Positions 47,312-59,490 of a DNA stretch of 64,000 nt are shown piece after piece. The first letter of the stretch is position 1. Each line of letters opens with the position of its first letter. A program made the translations under genes and the position numbers. Source of the DNA: Xenoacremonium recifei (lineage: Eukaryota; Ascomycota; Sordariomycetes; Hypocreales; Nectriaceae); the NCBI GenBank assembly GCA_012184525.1, contig WOFQ01000064.1:124001-188000 (forward strand). Reading direction: 5' to 3'. The notes beneath the pieces were generated by a model. That model worked only from the letters and a program-made list of their open reading frames with translations, did not search any database and had not been told where the DNA came from.

Positions 47312-49234
47312 TCACGAACAAGTAAAAGCGCCGCCGACGGAGCGAGACCTATATGCGTCGACGATACTCTGGACTGTCGTGTACGTGCCAGCAACAGTCA
47401 CAAAGCATCCGAGAATGACGGTAAAAACATGCAGTCCAAAGATAGCCATGTTCTTCTTGCTTGAACTATGGTTACCCTTATCCATGAATAGACCCATGAG
47501 AGCGGGAATTATGAGCTGTTGGGAGGAAAGGTGGTTAATAAGTAACTTGACTTCCAAAGTAATTTGGACATACGCATGTTGGGGCACAGCAAAGTGAGCC
47601 TATGAGGCCAATCAAGTAGCTGAAGAAAGGCACTGCCTCGGCAATAATAAACGATAGAACTGTGATTCCAATTGTCGAACCACTGAGTATTGGTTAGCAC
47701 TTGTCCTCGTGACTCCAGTGCGTCTCTGGGAAATACGACACTCACAGCCAAGTTGTCCAATGAATCATGCTGTTGCTCTGGAGATGTTCGGAGTTGCGAA
47801 GAATCCGAACAAGAAGCTGCAAAGTATATGAGAATTATGTTCCATATTTCTAAAATGTGAAGGGAACCCACAAATTTGGCAGCAAGATGAACCCAAAGAG
47901 TCGAGGTCATAATAAACCCTGGGATAGAGATGCCATACGCTATTTTCTCTATCGTTCCACCCGCACTGGCGAGCGACGGACTGGCAACATAATTACCACA
48001 GAACCTTTGTGCTAACGTTAGCATTGATTTCGGTCTGTCATGATAGAGCTGCAATTGAAAGGGCCTACCAGTAAACTACCACGCCAAAAGAGATGTAGCA
48101 GGCCGCCAAAATCCCCTGAGATGAGAACAAGGCTTTGGGGAATGACTTCGGGACTTTCATTTCGGCGATAACGGGCATAAAAGTCGGGGTCGAGCCATAC
48201 CCAGCTTTGTATCAAATAGATGAGTATTTTCGTTCCAAGGATCAACCGATAACACTCACCGAATAGGTTAATTGCAGCTGTGAGCCCGGCAACAAATCCA
48301 GGGGTGCCGACCGCAACAACGCCAAGACTGTAGGGACCGTCTTGAGGAGCAGCCGCTGGTCGATCAACTTGCGTAACACCAACGCTTCAAACAAACTCTT
48401 TATTAGTATTGAAATCTGCTCTGAGGGGATTTCGAAATGCAGGTAGACTCACACGACGATGAAAACAGCTGTGAAGATACAGGCGAATCCCACCCATGTC
48501 AAGATGGCCAATTTACCGAGAGTTCGGATACTAGCAACAAGCCCAGTGCAAACAGCTGCAATCATTGTCCAAACAATAGTGCATACTTTGCCATTGGCAA
48601 GAACTTTGAAACCCTGAGCCAAGCCGATGAATCCAGAACCACTGGCCAGGCTATTTACATCTATTAGCGGCGGCTTCAACCATGAGATGTGTTCTTCTTA
48701 CACCCAAGTCAACAAAAAGAGGCCACTAGCAATTTCCCGAGCAATGGGACCACCCATTACTGCTGCAGCGTCTGCAATATTGTGCACACCTCGATATTTC
48801 ATTCGGAAAGTATACATGATGTAGGCATAGTCTGCGGAACTTGTCAGAGATACAGCGCCGCACCATCTAGGCCAAGATTTTCTCACACGTAGTCATAGCA
48901 CCCCAGCATATGAGGAGAATAATGCCTGGTCCGTATCCAACAACAGCAAACGCATAGGGGATGGCTAAAACTCCGGTCGCAAAACAGAGCTTCATGAGGA
49001 TGATAGCGGCTCGGATCCTGAGTAACAAAACTTGAATTAGTAGCGTATCTCGTAAAAAGGCAGGTTCTCTTACCATCCGAGGGCACGGAAATCGGTTTGG
49101 CCTGGTAGGGGTTGAAAGACCTCCCCATCGTCTTCCACCATTTGCGTCTTATCATCGGCGCTCAAACGCGGCACGACTCCTGGTTCAATCTTCTCAGCCA
49201 TGTCTTGACTCGGGCTTGATACATAGACGCTCAT
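47312..49234 (-). CDS. AAAP-family amino-acid transporter
   Basis: A gene of about eight exons. It starts MSVYVSSPSQD at 49234 (or MAEKIEP at 49201), passes a cytosolic acidic N-terminus, and then has repeated hydrophobic helices. The first is typical: IILMKLCFATGVLAIPYAF with the conserved GVLAIP. Others include GSGFIGLAQGFKVL and AGLTAAINLFVSSAGTSGFVPVIAEMK. The last exon (from LIIPALMGLF) ends at 47312. The family (Aa_trans) moves neutral amino acids across plasma or vacuolar membranes. The upstream 300 bp contain the palindrome CCGCCGTCGGCGG and a CGATAAG motif. It lies head-to-tail with a Zn2Cys6 gene and near an N-carbamoylase. Confidence 0.85.
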
Positions 49235-49541
49235 GGTCAAAGGCTTTGCAAATGTTCATAGAGTCCTCTGACAGACATGAGTCGACGTCGATGCTTCCTA
49301 TATATGCAATAGCTATTTCCTATCCGGTCCACGCCCGACGGTCGCAAGATTTGGGGGCCAAGGGTAGCGATAAGATGCCGAAAAATTAATCGATAGAATG
49401 CTGAGACCCACTACGGGCGATAGACACTTTTCAATCCGCCGTCGGCGGATGAGCGTTCCGCGATTATCCGACTCACAAATGAGAGTAACTCACACGAAAC
49501 ATCACTGAAGGGCTATCAGAGCCTCCCTCCTCAATAATTCT
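49235..49541. promoter_or_regulatory. Promoter of the AAAP gene with CGG palindrome
   Basis: CCGCCGTCGGCGG at 49436-49448 is an inverted CCG/CGG arrangement of the sort bound by Zn2Cys6 dimers. A CGATAAG lies near 49370. It is about 200 bp upstream of the transporter start and next to the 3' end of a Zn2Cys6 gene. Function inferred. Confidence 0.4.
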
Positions 49542-51897
49542 TTATTTAGACCCGGTTGATCTATCTGCGCTAAGCTGATTGACCTTCTTCCAGAAGAGAG
49601 CATCTACCTTCACAATCGCAAACCGTAGTAAAGGCCAAGACTGAACCCGTGTCCGAAGAGTTCTTCTCCAAGTGACTAGCAGATTCTGGTCGTGCAAAGT
49701 CATCTGAGGCTCTCTTTGCTGCAAACACAACATGTAGCTAAACAACCCAGGGTATGCGAGACAATGCCGCGTGAAGGCGGGCCAGAACGCCGATTGATAC
49801 CTCACATCCAGTCCCCGAATAAGCTTGAAGATGGTCTGCATAAGGCCACGAGATGCTTGCAGCACCATCCCCACCGAGGGCTGCAGATGATCGAGTTTGG
49901 TAGTGGTGCTGATTATAGGTCGTAGTAGTGCCCGCAGAACAAGGATGTGTGCCGTATAGTATGCGACATGTAATGATCCGGCGATCTGCACGGCATCTTC
50001 TTTTGCATCTTGATCAGACTCGTTAGGAATGCGAAGGGACTCTGGCAAGGTCTCAATCCATTGAAGGAGCTGCTGTCGAGGAAGTCGTGCCTTTTCGACA
50101 AGGGCTTCAAAGGGCTGTGACTGAGAGACAGCTCGCACGGTGCTGTTTGGGGGCTGGAGTCAGTAAATGACCAGACGATGGATATGAAGGATGAAAAACT
50201 TACAAAAATTGTCGACATATACCGTTTGCAATTTCCGTCAAGGAGCATAATCGTATATAATATTCTGAGATCTGTTGATTCAACCCATTTGCCGATCCAA
50301 GGGCCGCATCAACCGCAAAGTCGTCTTTTGTTAATGGAGCTACATTCCAATCATCGTCACACAATAGCGATGACCGACCGTGAGTGATAGCGCGCCAGCT
50401 GTGTTCAACAACTACTGACCACCATAATCGTCTCCGCAATCGAATCTCCCATGGCGGGAGTTTCCAACCCGATGGGTCTAGATTCAACCCCAAAGATTGA
50501 GACATTGCTAACATAGAACCAGCCAAAGTCCACATAAAAGGACTCTCGACTGAGACCTGGTCAAATGGTGTGTGGTTGAGTAGAAGCGTGTATATCTGAA
50601 TAGTGGACAACCGCGGGAACTGTATCTCCTTCTGCAGAGAGGCGTACGAGATCTGCCACAGTATCACGGGGCTTGGTTTCGAGTAAGCATTGTCGAGACA
50701 AAGCTGTTCGTCCCAGGCAGTGAATGGCAATGCTATGGCATAAATAGCAGCAAGGAGACCGACAGATGCCCCCTCAACAAATCCTCGTTCATCTCGATAG
50801 AATAAAGAGCGAGAGAGAACGGGCAGCGCCTCGAAGACAAACTGAAAGTACCTAGGTTGGATAAGCCAGAAATTCGATCAGGGAAGGATCAGACTCTTAC
50901 AATCTTAGAAGGATAACCCCCATCTCCAAGTTCACTAATTTCTCAAGCTGATCTCTGTCATCTTTTGTCGACATGCACTGGTCTACAAGGTCTCGAGCCT
51001 GGGTTGCAGTCTCAATCCTACTTTGAAGGAAATGAATCGGCGGGCTCGAGGAGGTGGCTGGTCTGCGATAAGTGACCTTGAAGAAATCGACTTCGTCGGA
51101 GGCATTGTATGGGAAGTGCTGCAGGAGAAACGGGTCTGATTCGTTAGAATACCCAATGAGCTGCGTAGAGTAGTCGGTCTTCTGGTCAAGAGATGCGCAC
51201 TCAGTATTTCCTTGAATACCGGTAGGACTAGCAGAAATTGATTGATCGGCGGTGTTGGAATTTTGGTCTCCAGTCGCTGGCTCCTGGTTATCTAGCAGTT
51301 CCAAGTCGCACAGATCTTCATGTTGAAGGATATTGAATGTCGAATTGAGATTCATATGAAACGAAGGCTCAGTATGATTAACCGGAATATCCCAGTTCTG
51401 TCCTTCTTCGCAGGTCCACATGGTATCTTCGACCATACTCTCCAGAGGCGGAATATCCATATCAGGGTTCATGTTAGAGGACTGTATACCATCATCTACC
51501 TGTTGTAAGCAAAAGCGAGCCAGATTTTTATGTATGATTATTTACTCATGACCCCACGAATATGGTTGTGGACGTTTTGCTCTGTGGGCTGAGATTCCAT
51601 GGGTTGAGGAAGGTCTGGAGAATCTCTGGGCATATCATCGAACACAACCATTGGTGTAGTACTATTAGGCACTCTTCCAGCCTCACCCCTATCTTTTTGC
51701 TTCTTATTCGGATTGCCAACAAAGGTACACCGTCGTCCTGTTCTCTCACATAATTGACATGGTTGAGAGGGGTCTGGAATGTTGCAGAGTACTTTGCGGG
51801 CCCGACACAAATCGCAAGGCCTCTGAGTCTTTGATCGATAACGCCTCGTACCCGCTGCGGCTCGAATCTGTTGCTGTGAAGGGGAAATCGTGCTCAT
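49542..51897 (-). CDS. Zn2Cys6 transcription factor C
   Basis: A multi-exon gene with the zinc cluster at the N-terminus: RPCDLCRARKVLC then PSQPCQLCERTGRRC, all six cysteines present. An intron from 51545 to 51496 is needed to leave the stop after RGVMSK and joins to DGIQSSNMNPDM. The middle-homology domain (Fungal_trans) contains TLLLNHTPFDQ, GLNLDPSGWKLPPWEIRLRRRLWW and RAITHGRSSLL, and a C-terminal helical part ends SADRSTGSK. It is not close to factors A and B. It sits between an AAAP transporter and an N-carbamoylase, which suggests it controls them. Confidence 0.88.
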
Positions 51898-52443
51898 TTG
51901 GTCGTCGAAACGGAAGTTTTGATGAAGGGAGAAGTTAGTTTGTTTTCGAACCCCCGGTCATTCTACAAGGACTAGTCCTATATTCATCACGTGATTATCT
52001 CACATAAGTAGTGGGTCTTTCGGATTAACCGGCTAGGCCTCGCCGCATAGTGTTTACTGGCGACATTGATCCTGAATTCACATTTGCTCTCTGTACGGCA
52101 TAAATCCCATTATCTTTGCCTGAGTTAGTATTGTATGATATTTAGTACTAATTAAAATTCCTCTGTGCTAAAGCTTTGGGCGCGCATCAAGGACTCAGGA
52201 TTGATTATCAGATAGCTAACCATTCCAATCTTGAATGCTTCAGATTCCCAATAGTTCGTGCGTGCTTCGAATTTTGGTCTAAAAACTCAAGGAAAAGATA
52301 TTTGTTTTGTTTTGTCTTGGTTTCGGTTTCGGCTTTTTTTTTTCTTGCTTCACCATGAGCATGTGAACTCCCACTTTGGGTCACTTTGAGTAATTCCTTT
52401 CTGTTTAGCATGTTTTGTAACCACGCTTATAACAAAAGCAACC
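51898..52443. other. Intergenic between regulator C and carbamoylase
   Basis: No gene supported. It contains the promoter of regulator C and a T-rich run near 52324-52336. Confidence 0.4.
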
Positions 52444-53969
52444 CTATGCTTGGATTTGACACTTCTTTGCCCGGAACTTGTCATACCGTAAAACAGCCCC
52501 AAGTAGAACGTTGGCGCCGAGACCACTCAAAGAACGTTAATTATAACTTGAGCATGAGAAAAGCGTGGTCACTTACCAGTCTTCGCGTGAGCAGTACTCT
52601 GTTGGGTTATGACTGATGCCATCTCGAGTTGGCGTGAAGATCATGCTGGTAGGGCATCGCTGGTTTGTGTAGCAGCTATCATGGCCAGCGCCACTAATCA
52701 TATCTTTGTACAGGTTCGATCCCGGGTCTGATTTAAGCAATGTCGAGCAAACCTCATTCGCGCTCTGTTCTACCATAGAGATACAGTCATTGTCGAAGTT
52801 GACAGCTGGACTGTCAACTAGAAGCTTCCATTCGAGTTCGCATCCCTTCTCGCTGTCGTCTTTCGCGATACGCTCAAACTCAACTTTGCACTCGGAAACC
52901 ATGGCCGCTAGAGTATCGTCTTGGACATGACGGACATCTAGAGTAAATCTGACTGTATGTGCCATCGTATTAATAGTCCCAGGCTCCGAATTGATGATCC
53001 CCGTCGTTGTCAAGCCTCCGAAATGTTTCGCGATGGAGTTTGCAGCAACAACCATCTTAGTAGCGCTCAATGCAGCATCTCTTCGTGCATACAGTGGAGT
53101 CGTACCTGCATGGCTATCTGTCCCTTTGACGGTAATTTCGAACCACTTAAAAGCTTGAACGCCTATATGTGAATTAGCATTGTGCCTCGTGCCTCGTGAC
53201 GGTTCAGCCTTGCCCTTTACAATGCCAATCTTTAAACCTTCGTCTTCTAGGACAGGGCCTTGTTCGATGTGCAGTTCGAAATGAGCAGCAAAAGGATTCG
53301 ACAAATATGACGCGGGGTGTTCACCCTTATACCCTATCCGATCAAGTTCTTCTTTCATCGACTTCGGTTTGCCATCATTGACGGTCAAGGTTGTTACTTC
53401 TCGAAGATTCCAAGCATCCTCCAGTGGAATAGCCCCGGCCCATACGCCAGAGGATACTGCCATCATCGGGAATCGAGCACCCTCTTCGCTGGTGTTCATT
53501 AGCTAAGCCCATCGAAGACTTGAGGGGCGACGAACTTTGTCCAATTAACTACGCCAATACTGCCTTCAGTCTCATAAGAACTTTCATTCAGTACCCTCAG
53601 AACTTCGAGGCCGGAGACAACGCCAAGTATACCATCGTAGCGTCCCCCAGTAGGTTGGGTGTCCAAGTGAGAACCCATCATAATGGGGCGTGCATCCTTA
53701 TTTTTTCCAGGACGAATAGCAAATAAATTTCCCATCTGGTCGATGAACGCGTCGCACCCTAGCGACTTTGCCTCATCCATAAACCAGTCTCTGACTTGCT
53801 TATCAGAATCATCAAGACTCAGCCTCGCCATGCCCGTCTCAGTTGGTAGTCTGTTTTTTCCGTCAGATGGGATCACAACTGGACAAAGTATCGGAAGCTT
53901 ACTTTCCCCACGGATGGGCAGATCCATACTGGCAGCTAGCGTGAAGTGCCTCGGCCAGTCGATTTTCAT
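52444..53969 (-). CDS. N-carbamoyl-amino-acid hydrolase / allantoate amidohydrolase-type M20 enzyme
   Basis: Three exons (53969-53536, 53488-52577, 52525-52444) join in phase to 475 residues. Motifs are MARLSLDDSDKQVRDWF, GSHLDTQPTGGRYDGILGV with metal-binding His and Asp, VVNWTNEEGARFP rebuilt across intron 1 with the catalytic Glu, HIEQGPVLEDE, SHAGTTPLYARRDA, and SGAGHDSCYT with SHNPTEYCSRED. This is the hydantoinase/carbamoylase branch of M20, acting on N-carbamoyl-amino acids, ureidoglycolate or allantoate. The last small exon supplies LGANVLLGAVLRYD, the usual C-terminal helix; without it the protein would end early. No transit peptide is obvious. Confidence 0.88.
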
Positions 53970-54813
53970 TTACTCGCAAGGAGGGAATATCAATTGGATC
54001 CATTTCGATTGATAGAGTTATCGCGATGTCTAAGGAGTGCCTTTCTTTGCCACTATGCCAGCTCATATCGATTTTCAACTCCCGTAGAGCTACCGACGGG
54101 CGAAAAACTGCCCAGGAACTCCGACGGCGGAATGGCGGCGGCCTGCGAGCCGTTCAGCGCGGCCAGGGCCAGGGGTAAGACATAATGATAATAATATGAT
54201 TGACTAAAACGCCATCCGCCGACGGGCGATGTCGCGAGGATCCACCTCGAACGGACGGGGGTCAAGTCCGGAAGACTCTTTAAAGGACGGGCGTGGGGAA
54301 AAGCAGGGGGCTCGGGATAAACTAATAAAAGTACCGGGTACCGTTAATTCTGGGTAGTTCACTCGCAGCAGCCCAAAGTGACAAAGGGTTAGGGTGATGG
54401 TCAGGGGGATCCCTGGTTGTATTGTTCTGGCTACCTGCCCAGCTGCTTTACTCTAGAAAATAAAAGGCAGGACCAGAAAGGGATTTTTCTAATATACAGA
54501 GGCCCTAAGGGTTAAGAAATATATATATATATATATATATAAAGTGTAAATATCTTCAATTATCTCTAAATATATTGGTTATACAGTAGCACTGAAAGTT
54601 ATAATCAGACTAGAACTTGGTAATAATATTACAATAGAAGAGAAAGCGCGAGTAGTGAGAATATCTTCTCAGGCGTGATGCGCGTTGAGCGTTCCGACAA
54701 CGGAAGCGTCTTGACCTGATTAAGAAGAGCATCGGGTAGATGCAGTAGGATGAATACCCAATACGACTGCGTATAGTAGTAGATAGGATAAACCTGACGG
54801 CCACCCTTCTCAT
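53970..54813. other. Intergenic with microsatellite and decayed repeats
   Basis: No gene supported. GC-rich phrases with CCGACGGGCG recur near 54093 and 54227. An (AT)n microsatellite lies at about 54518-54541. Phrases such as AAAGGGTTAGGG and CCCTAAGGGTTAAG suggest mobile-element remnants. Confidence 0.4.
54518..54541. repeat. (AT)n microsatellite
   Basis: About 24 bp of alternating A and T, in an AT-rich region that follows a CCCTAAGGGTTAAG phrase. Confidence 0.9.
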
Positions 54814-56601
54814 TCATCTTCCAAATTCGACAGCTGTACGGTGAATCAGATCAATAGCGTTTTCCCTAACATTATCGGGCTCCAATCTAACAGACGACGC
54901 ATTGAACACGATGTTTTCCGGGTTCTCCAAGCTATATTTTGGCCACCCAAACCCGAGCTCCGAAACTGAAAACTCAAAGTCAGAAGGATTTCACAGACAA
55001 ACCCAAGCAATTCTTTATAACTAACCTTTGTGGAAATTAGGTGATCGATGAGTCACAAAGCTCACCCACATCTGGCTCATTAGCTTCGCAAGGGCTATGT
55101 TCTGCTCTGTTTGTTCGACGGTGGGGAAACCAAAAGGATTGCTTTCGTACCCGATGCCTTGAATACTGTTGAAAACATATGGTACTTCCTGAAAATGCGC
55201 GGCACCTATTGTCTTCGGGGATAGGTAAGCTGGTACAGCGTCAAACCTATAGCTGTAACAATCGACGCCATATTTTGCCCATGCCTGCGCAGAAATACGT
55301 CGACCAGCTATCATCATTAGGTCTCCAATCATAAGGGCGACACGTCCATAGAAGGAGCCATAAGGAGGCCCAGGGTTATTAATGACAGTTCCAAGATCTT
55401 GGTTCAGAGCTTTGGGATTCATGTCGCCATAAATCTTCAGGAACTCCTGCTTGGTCTTCGATGGTAATGGTTCATCCTCGTTGAAACCCAGTAAAGCTTC
55501 CAAGAGACCAGCAGAAGAGTCGACCGTAATATTAGACGTGATACGCATCAACGTTGTCCCTTCGTCCGTGTTGGCTCCAATGAGAAGTGGCACTCGCACG
55601 AATGCGCCCTTGTCGAGCGCTTCTGAGCTAAGCTCGTGGAACAGCACATCATCAATAATCGGATTCCACTGGGATGACGTTCCCTGTAGGATACTGTTTG
55701 TAGAGACTGATTGTAAGCACAAGACAATATCTGTTGTGTTGGCACAGCCAGCGTTATCAACGAGAATTTTCAATGCCGAATCTTGTGTGCTTGCAGAGTC
55801 GAATCGCCCATAAAAGAAAGGTCCTCCGCTTTCCGCGATAGCAGCATGGAATAGACGCTCGTCACGACCGCCATTTGCAAGCAGGTGAAAGCCCACAGAC
55901 GCTGCGCCGGCCGATTCTCCCTGGATCGTAACCCTTTGCGGGTCGCCACCAAAAGCGCGGATGTTTTCTTGCACCCATCTTAAAGCTAGTCGCTGGTCGT
56001 GTAAACCCAAGTTGACCATTCCTCGTTCTCGGAAGGGCTTCCCTGCAATAAAGCCAAATGGACCAAGCCTATAGTTAAGGCTAACGCCGATGATAGGGTT
56101 TCCCATGTCCGTTGAGGTTTGCACGAGAAATGACATGTTGTAACGGGCATCACCGCTACCGCCTTCCTGGAAACCACCACCATATATCCAGACCAACACC
56201 GGCAAATCAGCTCCCGGGTGCACCCCTGAAGGTTTGACAATATTCAGAGTCAAGCAGTCTTCGCTCTCAGGGTAGGTTATGTTGTCCTGGTCGAACCCTA
56301 AAAGCTCGAGACCTTTGCCATGGCAAAACGGGCTGTATTGATGAGCAAGAAGCGGCTGACCCCATTTCTTGTCAAGCGGCCGTGGTTGAGCGAACCGCAG
56401 AGTGTCCACTGGAGGCTGAGCGTAAGGAATTCCGAGAAATAAATCCTGGCGATGCTCGGCATTGTAAATTCCCTGGATTGTTCCGTTGTTAACTTCGACC
56501 GTTGGATCACGAAGCGACTTAACAGCGGCACCCCCAGCCCCCGTAGGCCAACTCCAGAACAGAGCACAAAGGCACAAGAGGATTTGATAGACAATTTGCA
56601 T
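54814..56601 (-). CDS. Secreted type-B carboxylesterase
   Basis: Two exons (56601-55026 and 54965-54814) give 575 residues. A signal peptide is followed by NGTIQGIYN, FLGIPYAQPP, SEDCLTLNI, VWIYGGGF in the oxyanion region, NYRLGPFGFI, GGDPQRVTIQGESAGAASVG with the nucleophile Ser, ANTDEGT with the acid residue, and AAHFQEVPYVF with the His. The alpha/beta-hydrolase triad is complete. It probably hydrolyses ester substrates outside the cell. The final exon (FGWPKYSLENPENIVFN) gives the usual family end. Start chosen for the clean signal peptide. Confidence 0.92.
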
Positions 56602-57164
56602 TTGGGAATGAATCTGATGCGGAATTGCAGCTTATGGAAAGAGGTCAGAGGGAAATCAGACGAGCAACTTGTTTAAGTAGTGATTAAAACTGGCTAAGTA
56701 CAATGCCCCCTTGTTTTCCGCTGATTCCATTTAAGAGGAAACTCGGCAGACAGCGGAAATGACTCTTCTCCGCTCTTGCGCAAGATGAAAAAAACGTCAA
56801 GCCAGATTAGAAGCGAAACTTGCAAGGATCTACAGAACGGACGTCACAGATTCCAACATCCTTGCGAAGAGACGCCTCACTGCTGCGGAGGGTTGAATGG
56901 CCGAGGCTCTGTATCATGATCTGTATCGGCTATATAGGAAGGAAGTCACTAAGTCGGATACACGGCATGGAATAATAGGCATAATCATTATGTTACGAGT
57001 AATCTCGAAAAAGCTTATAGTAGAAGGAGTAAGCCTGGTTGACTATATTATTCTTTCTAATGATATACATGGACTTAGTATATAATAGTAACACTAGAAA
57101 GTAAAAGAATAGGTATTAATCATATCAGTAGCAGTGAATAAGGTATGCTAGCTGCTTTAACGCC

Positions 57165-57324
57165 TATACTCAGTGGCTTGAGTTAGGTTATATAACCAAC
57201 CTAGTACCTCTCCTGCTGGAAAGGTAGTATTATAACTTATATTCTCATCGCATCTATACTCGGTGGGTTCCAGCAGGAGAGGTAGCAGCATTAGTTCGGT
57301 CATACCCAACTCAAGCCACCGAGC
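57165..57324. repeat. Foldback/MITE-like inverted repeat
   Basis: The left arm (about 57168-57222) and right arm (about 57266-57324) are inverted copies. GTGGCTTGAGTT pairs with AACTCAAGCCAC, and CCTCTCCTGCTGGA pairs with TCCAGCAGGAGAGG. Less conserved sequence lies between these blocks, and the loop is about 45 nt. No protein is encoded. It may be a miniature inverted-repeat element or a hairpin RNA source. Confidence 0.7.
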
Positions 57325-57481
57325 ATCCTTCTGTCTCTGAGGCAAAATCTTGTGAGAGGATGATAAAAGCCGATATTTTGAAGTCACGGCCTGAGTGGAT
57401 TTCGGCATTTCGGGACTTCGGGAATAACTCTTCTACGGCGTTTCATGAAGATACAGATTGTATCACCACTTCTCCGGCCTA

Positions 57482-57512
57482 GGGGGACGGGGGGATGGGG
57501 GGCGGGGGTGGG
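57482..57512 (+). other. G-quadruplex-capable G tract
   Basis: Five runs of three or more G (5, 6, 6, 5 and 3) lie within about 31 bp, separated by one to two bases. This satisfies the usual intramolecular G4 pattern on the plus strand. The local role is unknown. Confidence 0.7.
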
Positions 57513-58168
57513 TATTACTGTTTCAACCTACCGAGTATAGAACCGCATCCTCGTATATTCCATCCTGTGGTACGAAGTAGACTGCAACATTCAAGAACCC
57601 GCATCAATTGCGTTACCACTACCATCCTCCGGGTGTTCCGATAGTCACGCTAGGTGGGAACTCTCCAAAAGGCAGAGTTACATACCGAAGACCCGAGGAT
57701 TATTGCTCAAGTTGTCGCTGATCCGTCTAGAGCAGTTTTAGATTCAGGGGTTTCAGAGGACAAGCTGGTCTAGCCTTTTCTCCTGGATCTTTGCGTAATG
57801 GTTCCAGCGCGTATCGACGATTAGGAGTTACCATTACGATCCCTTCCTCTACCAGAGTTATAGCAAGGAAGGAGAGTTCGGAGCTGGCTCCTGGAAGGGC
57901 TCTTCGGGGTGGATCCTTGCCGAGGCCAGTTTTATTGTGGCGCAACGAGAACTAGAATAACCAGTTTGTTCGGTCTCTCAGGAAAAAGTGAACTGAAGCT
58001 GCGGAGTCGATCCGGGCTTTCCGTATTGGAAAATTACCTCATAAGTGAACAGAGAGTCTCACCCTGAAAATAAGTATTATAAAAGCTGGAAGTCGGTTAC
58101 CCCTATACCACAATACTTCGTATGCTCCTCACTAAGACTACCAACTCGAATACTAGCAGCCAATTGAT

Positions 58169-59298
58169 ATGTTTCACTATAACTCTTTTGCCAAGCTTGG
58201 CTTGGCCTTCGTTGTCCTCGCAAATTCTTCTTTTGCTTTTAAGCGTACAGTGCCGGACATCGGCCCATTGTCGACAGCATATACGGTCAGTCTATCTCAT
58301 CATGATCTGTATCTTGGTATTACCAGTTCACTGACTCGCCTAAATCATAGGAACAAGCAGGGATCTTTAGTAATCTTACTAAGAGCCAACTAAACGAGTA
58401 TGAGCCCATCAACAGCTGGTGGACTATCTACTTTGTCCATGGAAGCAATGATCATGACTATTTCTTGGTGGGTCATGTCTTTGCACGTGGCTCTACGGCA
58501 GAGGAATCCTCGTATCGAGTGTCTCTTCTAGATATTAACGACGGCTATTACTTCGGGACAACGCTGAAGGACCAGAATGCTGTCTTCCCGATGCACACTT
58601 TCTACTATAAGGGGGATAACGTGGAGACTTACTCAGAGTCACCCGATCTCTTTTCGACCCAGGTCTTTAAGAGCACCGTAGAAGGGGCTGAGTTCAATAT
58701 AGTGAGCTCCCCGAGAGGACCGAACCTTTACGACGGCGGCAACGGAGTTTTCTTCTGGGGTACAAATTGGACCTACGAATATGCTTACCCTGAACAATGG
58801 ATCACCGGCAATCTTACATATAAAGGGGAAGTGATTGACATCGTACCAGAAAAGTCTATGTCCTGGTACGATAGACAATACGGCCCTGGTTTTGGTGTAT
58901 CTGGTTGGCATCTTTGGATTCTTCTGTTCGAGAATGGAGTCAAGACATGCATCTGGCACAGCGACGCGGTAGATAATGGCCCGGAGCAATATTTTGCCAC
59001 TTTCATGTTTCCAGATGGCCATCATGAGATCTATCCTATTGACAGCCAGATTTATCCTTCAGAACCCTTCGTCTCAAACCAGACTGGCTTCACTTACTAC
59101 GGACGGCATAAAGTCAACATTCCAGGCATTGGGGCAAATTTTGACATCCAGCAGCCAGTGCACGCTGGCGAAATGACCTCTGCCAGCGAACCTAACGTAG
59201 AGAATACTCTGTATGAGGGATATTCGGTGGTATCTGGTTTTATTAAAGGCGAAAGAGTGAAGGGTTGGGGTGTTTCTGAGCGCAGATATCCATCTTAA
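58169..59298 (+). CDS. Secreted CrtC/AttH lipocalin-like protein (kievitone-hydratase-like)
   Basis: Two exons (58169-58285 and 58351-59298) give 354 residues. A signal peptide (FAKLGLAFVVLANSSFAF) is followed by INSWWTIYFVHGSNDHDYFLVGHV, a central WGTNWTYEYAYPEQW, DRQYGPGFGVSGWHLW, and a C-terminal repeat of the beta-barrel with GYSVVSGFIKGERVKGWGVSER. This pattern fits the hydroxyneurosporene-synthase/AttH-like double-lipocalin family. In fungi the family includes kievitone hydratases, hydratase/cyclase-like enzymes and decalin-forming Diels-Alderases. The actual reaction is not known from sequence. It neighbours a PhyH-like oxygenase and a DFR-like reductase. Confidence 0.75.
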
Positions 59299-59490
59299 TC
59301 GTCACGACCTAGGCCGCAATCATATCACGAGGGCGGAACAAAGACGGCATGGCAAGCCAATTACGAATGGAAGGACCGGCTCGAGGTGAGCCAGCTATTG
59401 TCTTCGAGTATATAGATCTGAACAATATAATAGGGTTTCTAGTAATTTCTAAGGAAAGCTCATTTAATATAAGATGAGTATTAATTCCTA

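Larger units (their letters stand above)
56602..58168. other. Repeat-rich gap
   Basis: About 1.5 kb without a supported gene. It holds the esterase promoter, an AT-rich degraded stretch (56890-57130), a foldback repeat (57165-57324), a G-rich tract (57482-57512) and short open frames with no recognisable content. Confidence 0.45.

Noticed and set aside
54610..54813. Short minus-strand frames next to the esterase 3' end
   Set aside because: They overlap AT-rich flank and end at the true last exon of the esterase gene; no content.
57727..57945. 72-codon minus-strand open frame
   Set aside because: Short, no motif, within a repeat-rich gap.
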